Shown: positions 15,873-23,557, counted from the first letter of the stretch. The stretch: 32,238 nt of DNA from Colwellia psychrerythraea (GCA_002163005.1 MAAF01000028.1:1-32238); one strand, 5' to 3'. Translations and numbers: made by a program. The notes: generated by a model from the sequence alone, not told the origin.

Positions 15873-17741
15873 TTAAAATTTATAATCTAGTGTCAGAGTG
15901 TAACCACGCTCTGACCCAGGGTATTCACTTGAGGTTTGATAATCTTTGTCGGTTAGATTTGTTACTTTCGCTAATAAACTTACTTGGCTATTTAGTCGGT
16001 AATTCAAACCAACATCAAGTAGCGTAAAGGCTTTCAATGTTTTTACTGGGTCGTTAGCACCATCATATCGACTGCCTTGATAGTTTACATCAAAGGTAAA
16101 ATCAAACTGTTTGAGTGAGTAGGCAAAGTTATAATTGGCAGAAAAATTTGGTCGTCTAGCTAACTGATGATCTGTCGTTTTATCTTCAGCATCAACATGA
16201 CTCAATGTTAACGTGTTATTCGTGTTGTAAATATCAGCAGTAAAAGTTGCTTCAGCACCTAATATTTTAGCTTTTGCAACATTTGAAGGCTTATAAGCAC
16301 CTGATGCAGTAGGCGCCCATTCTATTAAGTTATCAATATCTGATTGGTAAATAGATATTTCAGCAGAAAGGGTATCATTTTGAAAACGCGCTAAAAACTC
16401 AGAGGTGTCAGCCGTTTCTGATATTAAATCAGGGTTACCTTGCCAAGGGTAGTATAAGTCATTAAAGCTAGGAGCTTTGAAAGCAGTTCCGTGGCTTAAA
16501 GAAAAGAGTAGTTGATCATTTACTTGGTAACCAGCAGCTACTTGATATGTTGTCTCGCTATCAATATCGCCAACTTTATCATAACGAACAGAGGCTTCTA
16601 ATTTTACCTGTTCAATATCATGACGACCCGTGATAAAAACTGCGCTAGCATCTCTATCCGTTTCATCATATTCTTTATTACTCTCAATACTTTCTGTATA
16701 CCACTCAAATCCTGCTGTGATTTCTGATGAGTCAGCTAATGGCAGTTGAGCTAAAGCGGTAACTTGCTCACGATTTGTAGTAAATAAGCTGTTTTTATTA
16801 CTGGCGTCATTTTGACTGTTGTATTTGCTGTAGTTATCTTCTGTGCTGTCTTGTGAGGTACTTAAACCTAGTTGTAAATATACCTGCTCCAGCTGAAGAT
16901 GGTTTCTTAATAGAAAGTGGTAGTTTTCATACGTGGTTTCGTCACCACCGTATTTGGTGTTAGCATCAATTTCTGTGGTGCCTTGGTCGTACTGTGTGTT
17001 TAACTCAAGCGCATAGGCTTGAGTAAACTGACTTGTACCAGAAAGTGCTATTGATTGACGGTCATAACCATCTTCATCGTTTTGATCTACGGTATATTTG
17101 CTACTACCATCAGGGACAACTACATCAAAGCCATCAGATTTTTCTGCCGTTGCGCTTAATGTGTAACCGTGTTCTTTATTACCAAAGCCTAATGCACCAT
17201 ACCCTTGGTATAAGCTATCACTGCCAACTTTTATACCTACTTGGCCTTCACCTGCGCTTAAATCACGAGTGAAAATTTGGATTACACCACCAATGGCATC
17301 AGAGCCCCATAAGGCAGCTCTAGGTCCTTTAATTACTTCTACACGTTCAACCAATTGTACCGGTATCGCAGCAAGACTTTTCGAGCCAAGTGTAGCAGAA
17401 CCAATCCGAACCCCATTAACTAACACTAATACGTGGTCTGAATTAGTGCCACGTACAAATGCAGATGTTTTATGCGCAGAAGTACCTTGTGTATTAATAG
17501 ATATACCGGCAACTCGGCCAAGTAAGTCGCTAATAGACAAAGGTTGAATTTGTTCAATATTTTCTCTGGTGAATATATTCACCGCAGCTAAGGTATCAAA
17601 TTTGTCTTGAATACTGCGGTTAGCAGTAATGACAATGGTTTCGTCTGCTTTATCAATCGTTGCAGCGCTAGCTTGCTCTGCAAAAGAAAGTGATGAGTAA
17701 AGTAGGCTGCTTATACTTAGTGCTATTAATGTTTTTTTCAT
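15873..17741 (-). CDS. btuB: TonB-dependent vitamin B12 receptor BtuB
   Basis: The product has 622 residues. It has a signal peptide (MKKTLIALSISSLLYSSLSFA), a TonB box ETIVITANR at about 34-42 and a plug domain (LLGRVAGISINTQGTSAHKTSAFVRGTN, VLVNGVRIG, VERVEVIKGPRAALWGSDAIGGVIQI). An outer-membrane barrel follows, ending in the usual terminal Phe (LDYKF). Length and TonB box fit BtuB. Start ATG 17741 has GAGG 5 bases upstream; the longer frame from 17762 would precede the signal peptide. The leader carries a cobalamin riboswitch (17789-18205), and the neighbours on the same strand are the B12 ABC transporter genes, which settles the substrate. The short hairpin TGTAAGCAC/GTGCTTACA (17753-17775) lies just before the binding site and may be the expression platform. 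Confidence 0.95.
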   Translation of the reverse strand: MKKTLIALSISSLLYSSLSFAEQASAATIDKADETIVITANRSIQDKFDTLAAVNIFTRENIEQIQPLSISDLLGRVAGISINTQGTSAHKTSAFVRGTNSDHVLVLVNGVRIGSATLGSKSLAAIPVQLVERVEVIKGPRAALWGSDAIGGVIQIFTRDLSAGEGQVGIKVGSDSLYQGYGALGFGNKEHGYTLSATAEKSDGFDVVVPDGSSKYTVDQNDEDGYDRQSIALSGTSQFTQAYALELNTQYDQGTTEIDANTKYGGDETTYENYHFLLRNHLQLEQVYLQLGLSTSQDSTEDNYSKYNSQNDASNKNSLFTTNREQVTALAQLPLADSSEITAGFEWYTESIESNKEYDETDRDASAVFITGRHDIEQVKLEASVRYDKVGDIDSETTYQVAAGYQVNDQLLFSLSHGTAFKAPSFNDLYYPWQGNPDLISETADTSEFLARFQNDTLSAEISIYQSDIDNLIEWAPTASGAYKPSNVAKAKILGAEATFTADIYNTNNTLTLSHVDAEDKTTDHQLARRPNFSANYNFAYSLKQFDFTFDVNYQGSRYDGANDPVKTLKAFTLLDVGLNYRLNSQVSLLAKVTNLTDKDYQTSSEYPGSERGYTLTLDYKF

Positions 17742-17788
17742 GTTTTCCTCAGTTGTAAGCACCCACCGTGCTTACAATGATAAATTAA

Positions 17789-18205
17789 ATTTCAGGCCGG
17801 TCTCCGGACTTGAGTTATCAATATACCCAAGCTACTTGAAGATGTGTGCTTCAGGACGCCTGAGCAATTCATGATCAAGGCGTTTCCTTTTATTAAGGGT
17901 TATTCCCTTAAAAAAGGAGGCAACGAAGAGCATGTTTTGCTCAGACGTCCCCGTTGGGCTGGTTTAGAAATGCTTTATGCTACGTTATTGATTTCGACAA
18001 TAGAATAACTATTTTCTTCAATCAATGCCTTGCCTAAAGGCGTTTCTAATTCCAGCTGAAACCTGCATCTTCATATAGTTTGGGTATAGCTGGCAACTCA
18101 CACCGTTGCGGGGGCAGTATTGGTTTAACCAATTTCCCGTTTCACCTATAACGATTCCTGAAGTCATTCTATTTCTCTCAAGTAACGCTATTGGGCACCT
18201 AAAAT
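17789..18205 (-). ncRNA. Cobalamin riboswitch of btuB, interrupted by a MITE-like element
   Basis: On the minus strand the 5' part (18205 to about 18089) has GGTGAAACGGGAA, a P5 hairpin ATTGG/CCAAT, and CTGCCCCCGCAACGGT, all close to the cobalamin consensus. The 3' part holds the B12 box AGTCCGGAGACCGGCC (17795-17810). P1/P2 close well: ATTTTA and GGT (5') with TGAAAT and ACC (3'). Between them lies a 263-bp inserted element. Taking it out leaves a compact aptamer of about 150 bases, with a peripheral hairpin of arms GAGTTGCC and GATAACTC (one mismatch, one wobble). There is no GCCACTG or GGGAAGG block, so the native form was a compact type. It starts only 25 bases after the btuF stop. Confidence 0.92.
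17822..18088. mobile_element. MITE-like element with TA duplication, inside the btuB riboswitch
   Basis: The inverted ends start TACCCAA and end 14 bases later in GAAGATG on each side, 18 of 21 identical (17824-17844 and 18066-18086). Each end is flanked by TA, as Tc1/mariner or IS630-type transposases produce. The 263-bp interior has no coding frame but contains short hairpins (TTAAGGG/CCCTTAA, GAGCA/TGCTC). A close copy in opposite orientation starts at 32088, and a diverged one ends at 23942. It is therefore a repeated non-autonomous element; its helper transposase is not in the window. Confidence 0.85.
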
Positions 18206-18229
18206 ATTTCTTAGTGACTAGCGTTGAGG

Positions 18230-19102
18230 CTAGCTATGCTTTTGTTGTAGAAATGATCTTGTTTGATCGATTTCTGCACACAAATCTTTTAATGCCGTTA
18301 AGCTACGTAATGTCATTCGATGCATGGCATCGGCATCAGGCTGTAATATTTGTTTATTGGCTACGGCTGGTATTATTGACCAATCCTCCCAGTTAAAGGC
18401 TTCGCGCTCTTTTTGATTTACTGATAATGGTTGGATAATAAGTTCCACTGACGCGGGTAGTACTTGCTCAATACTAATTTGAGGATAGGGGGTGATCACA
18501 TGCTCAAATGGGTTTTTTACTTTACATATATTTAAGAACTGCTGAGGCCAGCTTCCTTTTGCAACCGTTGTTAAAGGTCTAGACCAAAGCTCGTAAAAGC
18601 CAGTTATCTCTGTTTTATCTTGGTATCGCTTTTTTATTTTTATCAACGCTTGTTCAAACTTTGTCGCTACTTCCTCACCTTGTACCGTGTGACCAGTAAT
18701 TTTAGCAAAGCTACGTACTTCGTTTGCTATGTCTTCAAACGTGTGCGGCGAAGAGTAAATAATGTTGAAACCAAGTTGCTCTAATCGCGCTAAGTCATCA
18801 CTTGGATTACCGCTTTTCCAAGCAATAATTAGGTCAGGCTGTAGTTCAATAACTCGTTCTAGTTGTAAACGTACATAATTACCAATTCGCGGTATTTTCT
18901 TTGCTGCTTCGGGATAGTCAGCAAATGATGTCGTACCAATAATTTGCTCGCCGGCGCCAACATCATAAAGCATTTCAACTATATGCGGGGCAAGGGCGAT
19001 AATCGTTGGCTTGCTTTCATCGTTAGTTAATTCTTTATTCAGCTCAGCATAGGTTGCGCCGGAGAATAGTAATAACGTAAAAAGTAGGGAGGTTAATTTC
19101 AT
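18230..19102 (-). CDS. btuF: Periplasmic B12-binding protein BtuF
   Basis: The product has 290 residues with a signal peptide ending at ATYA. The body has the class III solute-binding pattern: IIALAPHIVEMLYDVGAGEQIIGTT in the first lobe, IPRIGNYVRLQLERVIELQPDLIIAW at the hinge side, and FYELWSRPLTTVAKGSWPQQFLNICKVKNPF in the second lobe. These match BtuF, which hands cobalamin to BtuCD. It follows btuR on the same strand. An intra-operon hairpin AGCTAAC/GTTAGCT (19133-19155) lies in the 81-bp gap before it. The ATG has only a weak binding site. Directly after its stop comes the btuB riboswitch. Confidence 0.93.
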   Translation of the reverse strand: MKLTSLLFTLLLFSGATYAELNKELTNDESKPTIIALAPHIVEMLYDVGAGEQIIGTTSFADYPEAAKKIPRIGNYVRLQLERVIELQPDLIIAWKSGNPSDDLARLEQLGFNIIYSSPHTFEDIANEVRSFAKITGHTVQGEEVATKFEQALIKIKKRYQDKTEITGFYELWSRPLTTVAKGSWPQQFLNICKVKNPFEHVITPYPQISIEQVLPASVELIIQPLSVNQKEREAFNWEDWSIIPAVANKQILQPDADAMHRMTLRSLTALKDLCAEIDQTRSFLQQKHS

Positions 19103-19183
19103 TAGGTCGTTATCTATATTATTGGATAGTAAAGCTAACGGATAAAATGTTAGCTCTTAGTTATTTGAAACAGGGCACAGTCG

Positions 19184-19801
19184 TTACCAATCAATACCTT
19201 TTTGCGCTTTTATACCGTTATCAAAAGCATGCTTGATTGATTGTACTTCACTAACCGTATCGGCAAGTTCAATAATGGCGCGATGACATGCACGGCCAGT
19301 AATAATCACATGCTGATGTTTAGGACGATTGTTTAATGTTTCAATAACGTCATCTAAATCTAGGTATTTATACGACAGCATGTAAGTCATCTCATCGAGT
19401 AAAACCACATCAATATTTGTGTCATTGAGTAATTCTTTACATTTAAGCCATACCTGTTTTGCTGCGGCGATGTCTTTTTCTTTGTCTTGAGTATTCCAGG
19501 TAAAACCTGTTCCCATGACACTAAATTTTACGCCAGCATTTTCAAGTAATTGTCGCTCGCCACAAGCCCATGTACCTTTAATGAATTGTGCTACTGCAGC
19601 ATTAAGACCATGACCCACAGCCCGGGCAACGGTACCAAAACCCGAGGTGCTTTTTCCTTTCCCATTACCAGTTATTACAATCAATAAACCACGCTCATCC
19701 GTTGCACTATCAATGCGAGAATCCACTTTCTCTTTCAACTTTTGCATTCTTTGTTTGTGCTTATCAGCCATGTTGCTGTCAGTTGTTTTTTTATCAGTCA
19801 T
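19184..19801 (-). CDS. btuR: Cob(I)alamin/cob(I)yrinic acid a,c-diamide adenosyltransferase
   Basis: The product has 205 residues. The P-loop GNGKGKST (45-52) and the run GTVARAVGHGLNAAVAQFIKG are diagnostic of the CobA/CobO/BtuR family, as are LLDEMTYMLSYKYLD and VIITGRACHRAIIELADTVSEV. The enzyme transfers the adenosyl group of ATP to the cobalt of corrinoids in the cytoplasm, making adenosylcobalamin from imported B12. The N-terminus is charged and possibly disordered. It lies between btuC (41-bp gap) and btuF, so adenosylation is co-expressed with import. No de novo cobalamin synthesis genes are present in the window. Confidence 0.96.
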   Translation of the reverse strand: MTDKKTTDSNMADKHKQRMQKLKEKVDSRIDSATDERGLLIVITGNGKGKSTSGFGTVARAVGHGLNAAVAQFIKGTWACGERQLLENAGVKFSVMGTGFTWNTQDKEKDIAAAKQVWLKCKELLNDTNIDVVLLDEMTYMLSYKYLDLDDVIETLNNRPKHQHVIITGRACHRAIIELADTVSEVQSIKHAFDNGIKAQKGIDW

Positions 19802-19842
19802 AGGGTTATCTCTACTGTGTTGATTTATTAAACATAAATTTA

Positions 19843-20829
19843 TTAAGTTATCGCTCTCGAGCGATACATGATAAATAAGAAAAATATACTACCTAGTGCT
19901 GAGGTTATAATGCCAATAGGGATTTCTGCGTGAGGTAGTGAGGAACGGGCAATTACATCGACCCAGATAAGAAATATGGCACCGATTAGCGCACTGCCAA
20001 TAATTAATTTTAGTGTTGTTACTCCAATGAGTTGCCTCACAATATGAGGGATCATCAAACCAACAAAACCAATACCGCCACAATAAGCCACTATGGTTGC
20101 GGTAAGTGCAGCACAAATACCTAACATGAGTAAACGTAACTTATCTACGTCAACACCTAGGCTGGCAGCACTTTCATCACCCAATAAAAGTGCGTCAATT
20201 TGTCTATGTAATGCGAATACGGTGATCATTGCGATTAATAAAATACTGGCAATGACATAGAAGTTACTCATCTCTACTCGCGCTAAGCTACCCATAAGCC
20301 AAAAAATAACGCGGTTGGTGGCAAAAGGTTCACCAAAATAGAGAATGAACTGGGTTATTGATGCGAGCATGAATGATACGGCTACACCAGCGAGGAGTAG
20401 TTGCTCCATTCGTTGGAGTACCTTAGCAATGAATACTACTATGATGACCGAAAAGAGTGCCCCGAGAAATGCGGCTAGCGGTAGCGCAATAGTTAGGTTG
20501 TCGGCCAAGGAAATATTCGCGATTGTTGCGCCTAAACCGGCACCAGAAACAATACCGAAAAGATAAGGATCGGCGAGCGGATTACGTGTAGTGTTCTGTA
20601 AAATAGCACCTGCTATAGCTAAGCCCATTCCCGCAACCAGTGCAACTAATACCCTTGGAATGCGCACTTGCCAAATAACAATATTCGCTATTTGGTTTTG
20701 ACAAGATCCGATTAGGCAGGCCATCAACTGTGATGAGTCGATATCAGCGGGGCCAAATGTTATCGCTGCGAGTGCCGATAGGATGACTAGTATCGCTAAT
20801 GCGAATAAGCTAGTTGATACTTTATTCAC
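19843..20829 (-). CDS. btuC: B12 ABC transporter permease BtuC
   Basis: The product has 328 residues and about ten hydrophobic helices, a FecCD/BtuC permease. Clear motifs are IWQVRIPRVLVALVAGMGLAIAGAILQNTTRNPLADPYLFGI near residue 52 and the ABC-contact segment GGIGFVGLMIPHIVRQLIG near 255. It forms the inner-membrane channel with BtuD. The start is GTG at 20829, preceded by GGAG at 7 bases. It overlaps the end of btuD by 8 bases, so translation is probably coupled. Confidence 0.93.
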   Translation of the reverse strand: MNKVSTSLFALAILVILSALAAITFGPADIDSSQLMACLIGSCQNQIANIVIWQVRIPRVLVALVAGMGLAIAGAILQNTTRNPLADPYLFGIVSGAGLGATIANISLADNLTIALPLAAFLGALFSVIIVVFIAKVLQRMEQLLLAGVAVSFMLASITQFILYFGEPFATNRVIFWLMGSLARVEMSNFYVIASILLIAMITVFALHRQIDALLLGDESAASLGVDVDKLRLLMLGICAALTATIVAYCGGIGFVGLMIPHIVRQLIGVTTLKLIIGSALIGAIFLIWVDVIARSSLPHAEIPIGIITSALGSIFFLFIMYRSRAIT

Positions 20830-21652
20830 TTAAAGGCTCCGAAATGGCGCTGTATTGCATGCAACTTTCTTCAAGATAAAAAGAGACTTGAGTTGCGCCA
20901 GTGATAGCATCAACATTTTGCTGACAAGGTAAGCCAAAAATTTTGCTTAATTGCTCTGGTGCCAAAACTTCTTTAGGGGAGCCATCGCAAATTAATTTGC
21001 CTTTATTTAATAACAATAATCGCTGACAGTATAAACTGGCTAAATTGAGATCATGAACCGTCATAATCACGGTAATATTGAGCTTATTTACTAGCTGTAA
21101 TACTTGATGTTGGTAATAAACATCAAGGTGATTGGTCGGCTCATCAAGGATTAATATTTGGCTAGCCTGTACCAGTGCTCGAGCAATTAATACGCGTTGC
21201 TGTTCACCGCCAGAGAGTTGATTAAAGAGACTCTCTAGGGCATGACTTAAACCTACTTTACTTAGGGCTAATTCAATCTGAGATTTATCATAATCACTAT
21301 CGAGTGAAAACAAGCTTTTGTGCGGTAAGAGACCCATTTTCATAACGTCTTGCACTGATAAAGCAAAGATAGAGTCATTTTTTTGCATTACTAAAGCGAA
21401 GTGTTGAGCAATTTCTTTCGCACTAAACTGTGTTATAAGACGATTTTTAAGGTGAACGCTACCGCTAACGCTTACGCTGGCAAGAATATTGGCTTGGTTG
21501 ATTATACAGCGTAATAAGCTTGTTTTACCTGCACCATTAGGACCAATAATACCGATCACTTCACCTTTGCTGACAGTAAAGTTAATGTCCTGCAAGATCG
21601 TTTTATTTAGAACCTTCCAGCTAAGCCCTGAGATATTTAACAGTGTAGACAT
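20822..21652 (-). CDS. btuD: B12 ABC transporter ATPase BtuD
   Basis: The product has about 276 residues and all ABC ATPase motifs: Walker A GPNGAGKT (about 37-44), Q-loop in FALVMQKND, signature LSGGEQQR, Walker B ILILDEPTNHLD and switch His in MTVHDLN. The order and spacing match the FecE/BtuD branch. ATG 21652 is chosen because the domain begins there; a GTG at 21676 is also open. It is the first gene of the btuD-C-R-F operon and is preceded by a cobalamin riboswitch, supporting B12 rather than siderophore as substrate. Confidence 0.93.
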   Translation of the reverse strand: MSTLLNISGLSWKVLNKTILQDINFTVSKGEVIGIIGPNGAGKTSLLRCIINQANILASVSVSGSVHLKNRLITQFSAKEIAQHFALVMQKNDSIFALSVQDVMKMGLLPHKSLFSLDSDYDKSQIELALSKVGLSHALESLFNQLSGGEQQRVLIARALVQASQILILDEPTNHLDVYYQHQVLQLVNKLNITVIMTVHDLNLASLYCQRLLLLNKGKLICDGSPKEVLAPEQLSKIFGLPCQQNVDAITGATQVSFYLEESCMQYSAISEPLSE

Positions 21653-21685
21653 ATTTAGACTCGTGTTTTCCCGCACGGTAAGTAT

Positions 21686-21847
21686 AGTTTTTTTAGTTAG
21701 CTATCTGACTTTGACCAAATATTTGTGATAACAAAATATCAGTTCATTTACAGTTGCGGGTACAGCGATGGATTTACACCATCTTCGTTAACACAATAAA
21801 ACTTTTGAGAAACGAATTCTATCTTGAATCATAATCATTAGCAAACT
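21686..21847 (-). ncRNA. Cobalamin riboswitch leading the btuDCRF operon
   Basis: On the minus strand the P5/P6 core reads GATGG, loop TGTAAAT, CCATC, then CGCTGTACCCGCAACTGTAA (21748-21780), an excellent cobalamin match. A peripheral hairpin (ATATTTTG with CAAATAT) follows, then a divergent B12 box AGTCAGATAGCTAAC (21696-21710). GGT/ACC of the consensus P2 appears as GCT (21840-21842) with AGC, a compensated change. GGGAA is replaced by CGAA, so this is an atypical member. A hairpin CGTG/CACG lies between it and the btuD start. Confidence 0.78.
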
Positions 21848-21902
21848 TTAGATGTTTAGACGGCTATTAGTTGTGCGTTGATAAATTTTAGCAAAAAAGG
21901 TT

Positions 21903-21962
21903 TTGATATTTTTATTCGCACATTGTACTAATTTCAATTAATGAAAATACAAATGATTTTCA
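21903..21962 (+). promoter_or_regulatory. Candidate bacterioferritin promoter and operator
   Basis: TTGATA (21903-21908) and TACTAA (21926-21931) are separated by 17 bases. Just downstream, TGAAAAT and ATTTTCA form a 7-7-7 inverted repeat (21942-21962), placed where a repressor could block initiation. A further Fur-like sequence (14 of 19 to the classical box by eye) lies at 21824-21842. None is proven. The rest of the btuD-bfr gap (21963-22093) is AT-rich leader. Confidence 0.45.
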
Positions 21963-22093
21963 CTTAAAATCTAAACAGTTAGTAACATTATTTCTTCTTA
22001 ATAATTCGATAAATTATTATTCATCTACTACGCTTTAAGGCAACTGACTTTCAGTGTTTTCAATATGTTCTCAAAATATTACAGAGGTGTAAA

Positions 22094-22579
22094 ATGAAAG
22101 GCAATCCAAAAGTTATAGCGAGTCTTAATGGCTTATTACATAACGAGTTAGCAGCTATTGATCAGTATTTTACTCATTCTCGAATGTATCAAGACTGGGG
22201 ATTAGATAAACTTTTTGACCAATTAGATCATGAGATGCAAGAAGAGATCACTCATGCAGATGCATTAATAAAGCGAATTTTATTTCTTGAAGGCATACCA
22301 AATTTAGCTGACCGTCGAGATTTAATTATTGGTAATGACGTTCCTAGCATGCTCACTAATGACTTAATACTCGAAATGGAGGTTGTAGCGGCATTAAAAG
22401 CATCTATTAGCTTATGTGAAAGTGAAGGAGATTTTCAAAGTAGAGAAATTTTAGAAAAACTGCTTGAGGATACTGAAGAAGATCACGTTTATTGGCTAGA
22501 AAAACAGCTTGGACTTATTGATAAAATCGGGCTGCAAAATTATATCCAATCTCATATGGGCCAGCATTTACCAGGGTAA
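22094..22579 (+). CDS. bfr: Bacterioferritin subunit, ferroxidase type (no haem Met)
   Basis: The product has 161 residues, a four-helix ferritin. The di-iron ferroxidase ligands are present: E18, E51, H54, E94, and the E128/H131 pair (EEDH, shifted by one residue relative to E. coli E127/H130). The position of the haem-ligating Met52 is Ile (EEITH), so haem binding by this subunit alone is unlikely. It oxidises Fe(II) and stores iron. AGAGG precedes the ATG. The second subunit gene follows after 9 bases, and the pair probably forms mixed shells, as in Neisseria BfrA/BfrB. Confidence 0.94.
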   Translation: MKGNPKVIASLNGLLHNELAAIDQYFTHSRMYQDWGLDKLFDQLDHEMQEEITHADALIKRILFLEGIPNLADRRDLIIGNDVPSMLTNDLILEMEVVAALKASISLCESEGDFQSREILEKLLEDTEEDHVYWLEKQLGLIDKIGLQNYIQSHMGQHLPG

Positions 22580-22588
22580 GGGGTTGTC

Positions 22589-23056
22589 ATGAAAGGTAAT
22601 AAACAAGTTATTGCACTGTTAAATAGTACATTGGCTATTGAACTAATAGCGATTAATCAATATTTTTTGCATGCACGCATGTACAAAAATTGGGGGTTAG
22701 AAAAGCTCAATAAAGCAGATTACAAAATATCCATTGAGAAAATGAAGCAAGCGGATGATCTTATTGAGCGCATATTGTTTTTAGAAGGCCTGCCAAATTT
22801 GCAAGATTTGGGGCGCTTACATATTGGTGAGCATACGACAGAGATGCTGCAATCAAATATGGATTTAGAGTATGTTTCTCGTCAGGCTCTACAAACATTA
22901 GTTGTAGAAAGTGAGAAAGTGCAAGATTATATCAGTAGAGACTTAGCGGAAGACTTGTTGGAAAACGTAGAAGAGCAAATTGACTGGATTGAATCTCAAC
23001 AATATATTATTGATCATGCAGGTATTGAGAATTATTTGCAATCAATGATGGGCTAA
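22589..23056 (+). CDS. bfr: Bacterioferritin subunit, haem-binding type (ferroxidase site lost)
   Basis: The product has 155 residues and is similar to the upstream subunit throughout, so a local duplication is likely. Met52 (EKMKQAD), the haem ligand, is present. Ferroxidase ligands are mostly lost: E51 is Lys, H54 is Gln, position 127 is Val and position 130 is Gln; E18 and E94 remain. The haem would help release iron with electrons from Bfd, encoded just downstream. AAGGGG lies 5-6 bases before the ATG. Confidence 0.94.
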   Translation: MKGNKQVIALLNSTLAIELIAINQYFLHARMYKNWGLEKLNKADYKISIEKMKQADDLIERILFLEGLPNLQDLGRLHIGEHTTEMLQSNMDLEYVSRQALQTLVVESEKVQDYISRDLAEDLLENVEEQIDWIESQQYIIDHAGIENYLQSMMG

Positions 23057-23106
23057 TTTTTACTTTGTTTGAATGTTGTTAAGCACAGCTTTAAAGTTCA
23101 CGAGTT

Positions 23107-23265
23107 ATACCAATTCCATTAAGTTTGTGATCTTGTTGTGCACAGGAAAAATAAATCAAAGCAAGGCGCTCGATTGACCAATAGCTGGCTATTGGGATTG
23201 AGAGCAACACCGCTTTGGCATATTTTAACAAGCACAAGTGGGCAATAATTTAATGGGATTGGTAT
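23107..23265. mobile_element. MITE-like element with ATACCAAT ends
   Basis: ATACCAATTCCATTAA (23107-23122) faces ATACCAATCCCATTAA on the minus strand ending at 23265, 15 of 16 identical. Similarity continues weakly inward. The 159-bp interior has no coding frame. It sits between the convergent bacterioferritin and bfd genes. No clear target duplication was found, and no second copy is in the window. Confidence 0.7.
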
Positions 23266-23287
23266 TAATCTATTAATTAGAATGAGC

Positions 23288-23482
23288 TTAAGCAACTTGT
23301 GGCTGTGCTTCAGCAATTTGTAATAATTTTCTGTTGAGTACACGCTTAGTACATCGACAGCATTTACCACACTGCGATCCTACACTAAGCTCCCTAGTGA
23401 GCTCCTTCATAGTTTCAGCGCCATTATCTATAGCGGATTCTATTTGTGTATCGGTAACACCATGGCAAATACAGACGTACAT
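23288..23482 (-). CDS. bfd: Bacterioferritin-associated ferredoxin Bfd
   Basis: The product has 64 residues. The [2Fe-2S] ligands are C4, C6, C38 and C41 (MYVCICHGVTD and GSQCGKC), the C-x-C and C-x-x-C arrangement of Bfd. Two further Cys (C42, C44) follow. Bfd passes electrons to the haem of bacterioferritin to release stored iron. Start ATG 23482 is preferred over the longer frame because the family begins MYVCIC. It is convergent with the bfr pair and has a Fur-type promoter. Confidence 0.95.
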   Translation of the reverse strand: MYVCICHGVTDTQIESAIDNGAETMKELTRELSVGSQCGKCCRCTKRVLNRKLLQIAEAQPQVA

Positions 23483-23528
23483 ACAATCAACTCTCAGCTC
23501 AAAAAATAATACATGATTAATGTCAGAT

Positions 23529-23557
23529 ATGATAACCTTAATGATAATAATTATCAA
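23529..23557 (-). promoter_or_regulatory. bfd promoter overlapped by a Fur box
   Basis: On the minus strand TTGATA (23557-23552) and TATCAT (23534-23529) are separated by exactly 17 bases. TGATAATAATTATCA (23542-23556), a perfect 7-1-7 palindrome identical in form to the Fur consensus, covers the -35. Iron-bound Fur would block the promoter, so bfd would be made when iron is short. Confidence 0.85.

Noticed and set aside
15873..17741. Siderophore receptor instead of BtuB
   Set aside because: The cobalamin riboswitch, TonB box form, size and neighbouring B12 transport genes all favour BtuB.
17789..18205. Reading the btuB leader as two separate partial riboswitches
   Set aside because: The 5' strand closes exactly on the 3' B12 box (P1 and P2), and the intervening sequence is an identifiable repeated element.
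23119..23370. Minus-strand frame of 83 residues overlapping bfd
   Set aside because: It runs through the MITE-like element and overlaps bfd in another frame, with no family features.
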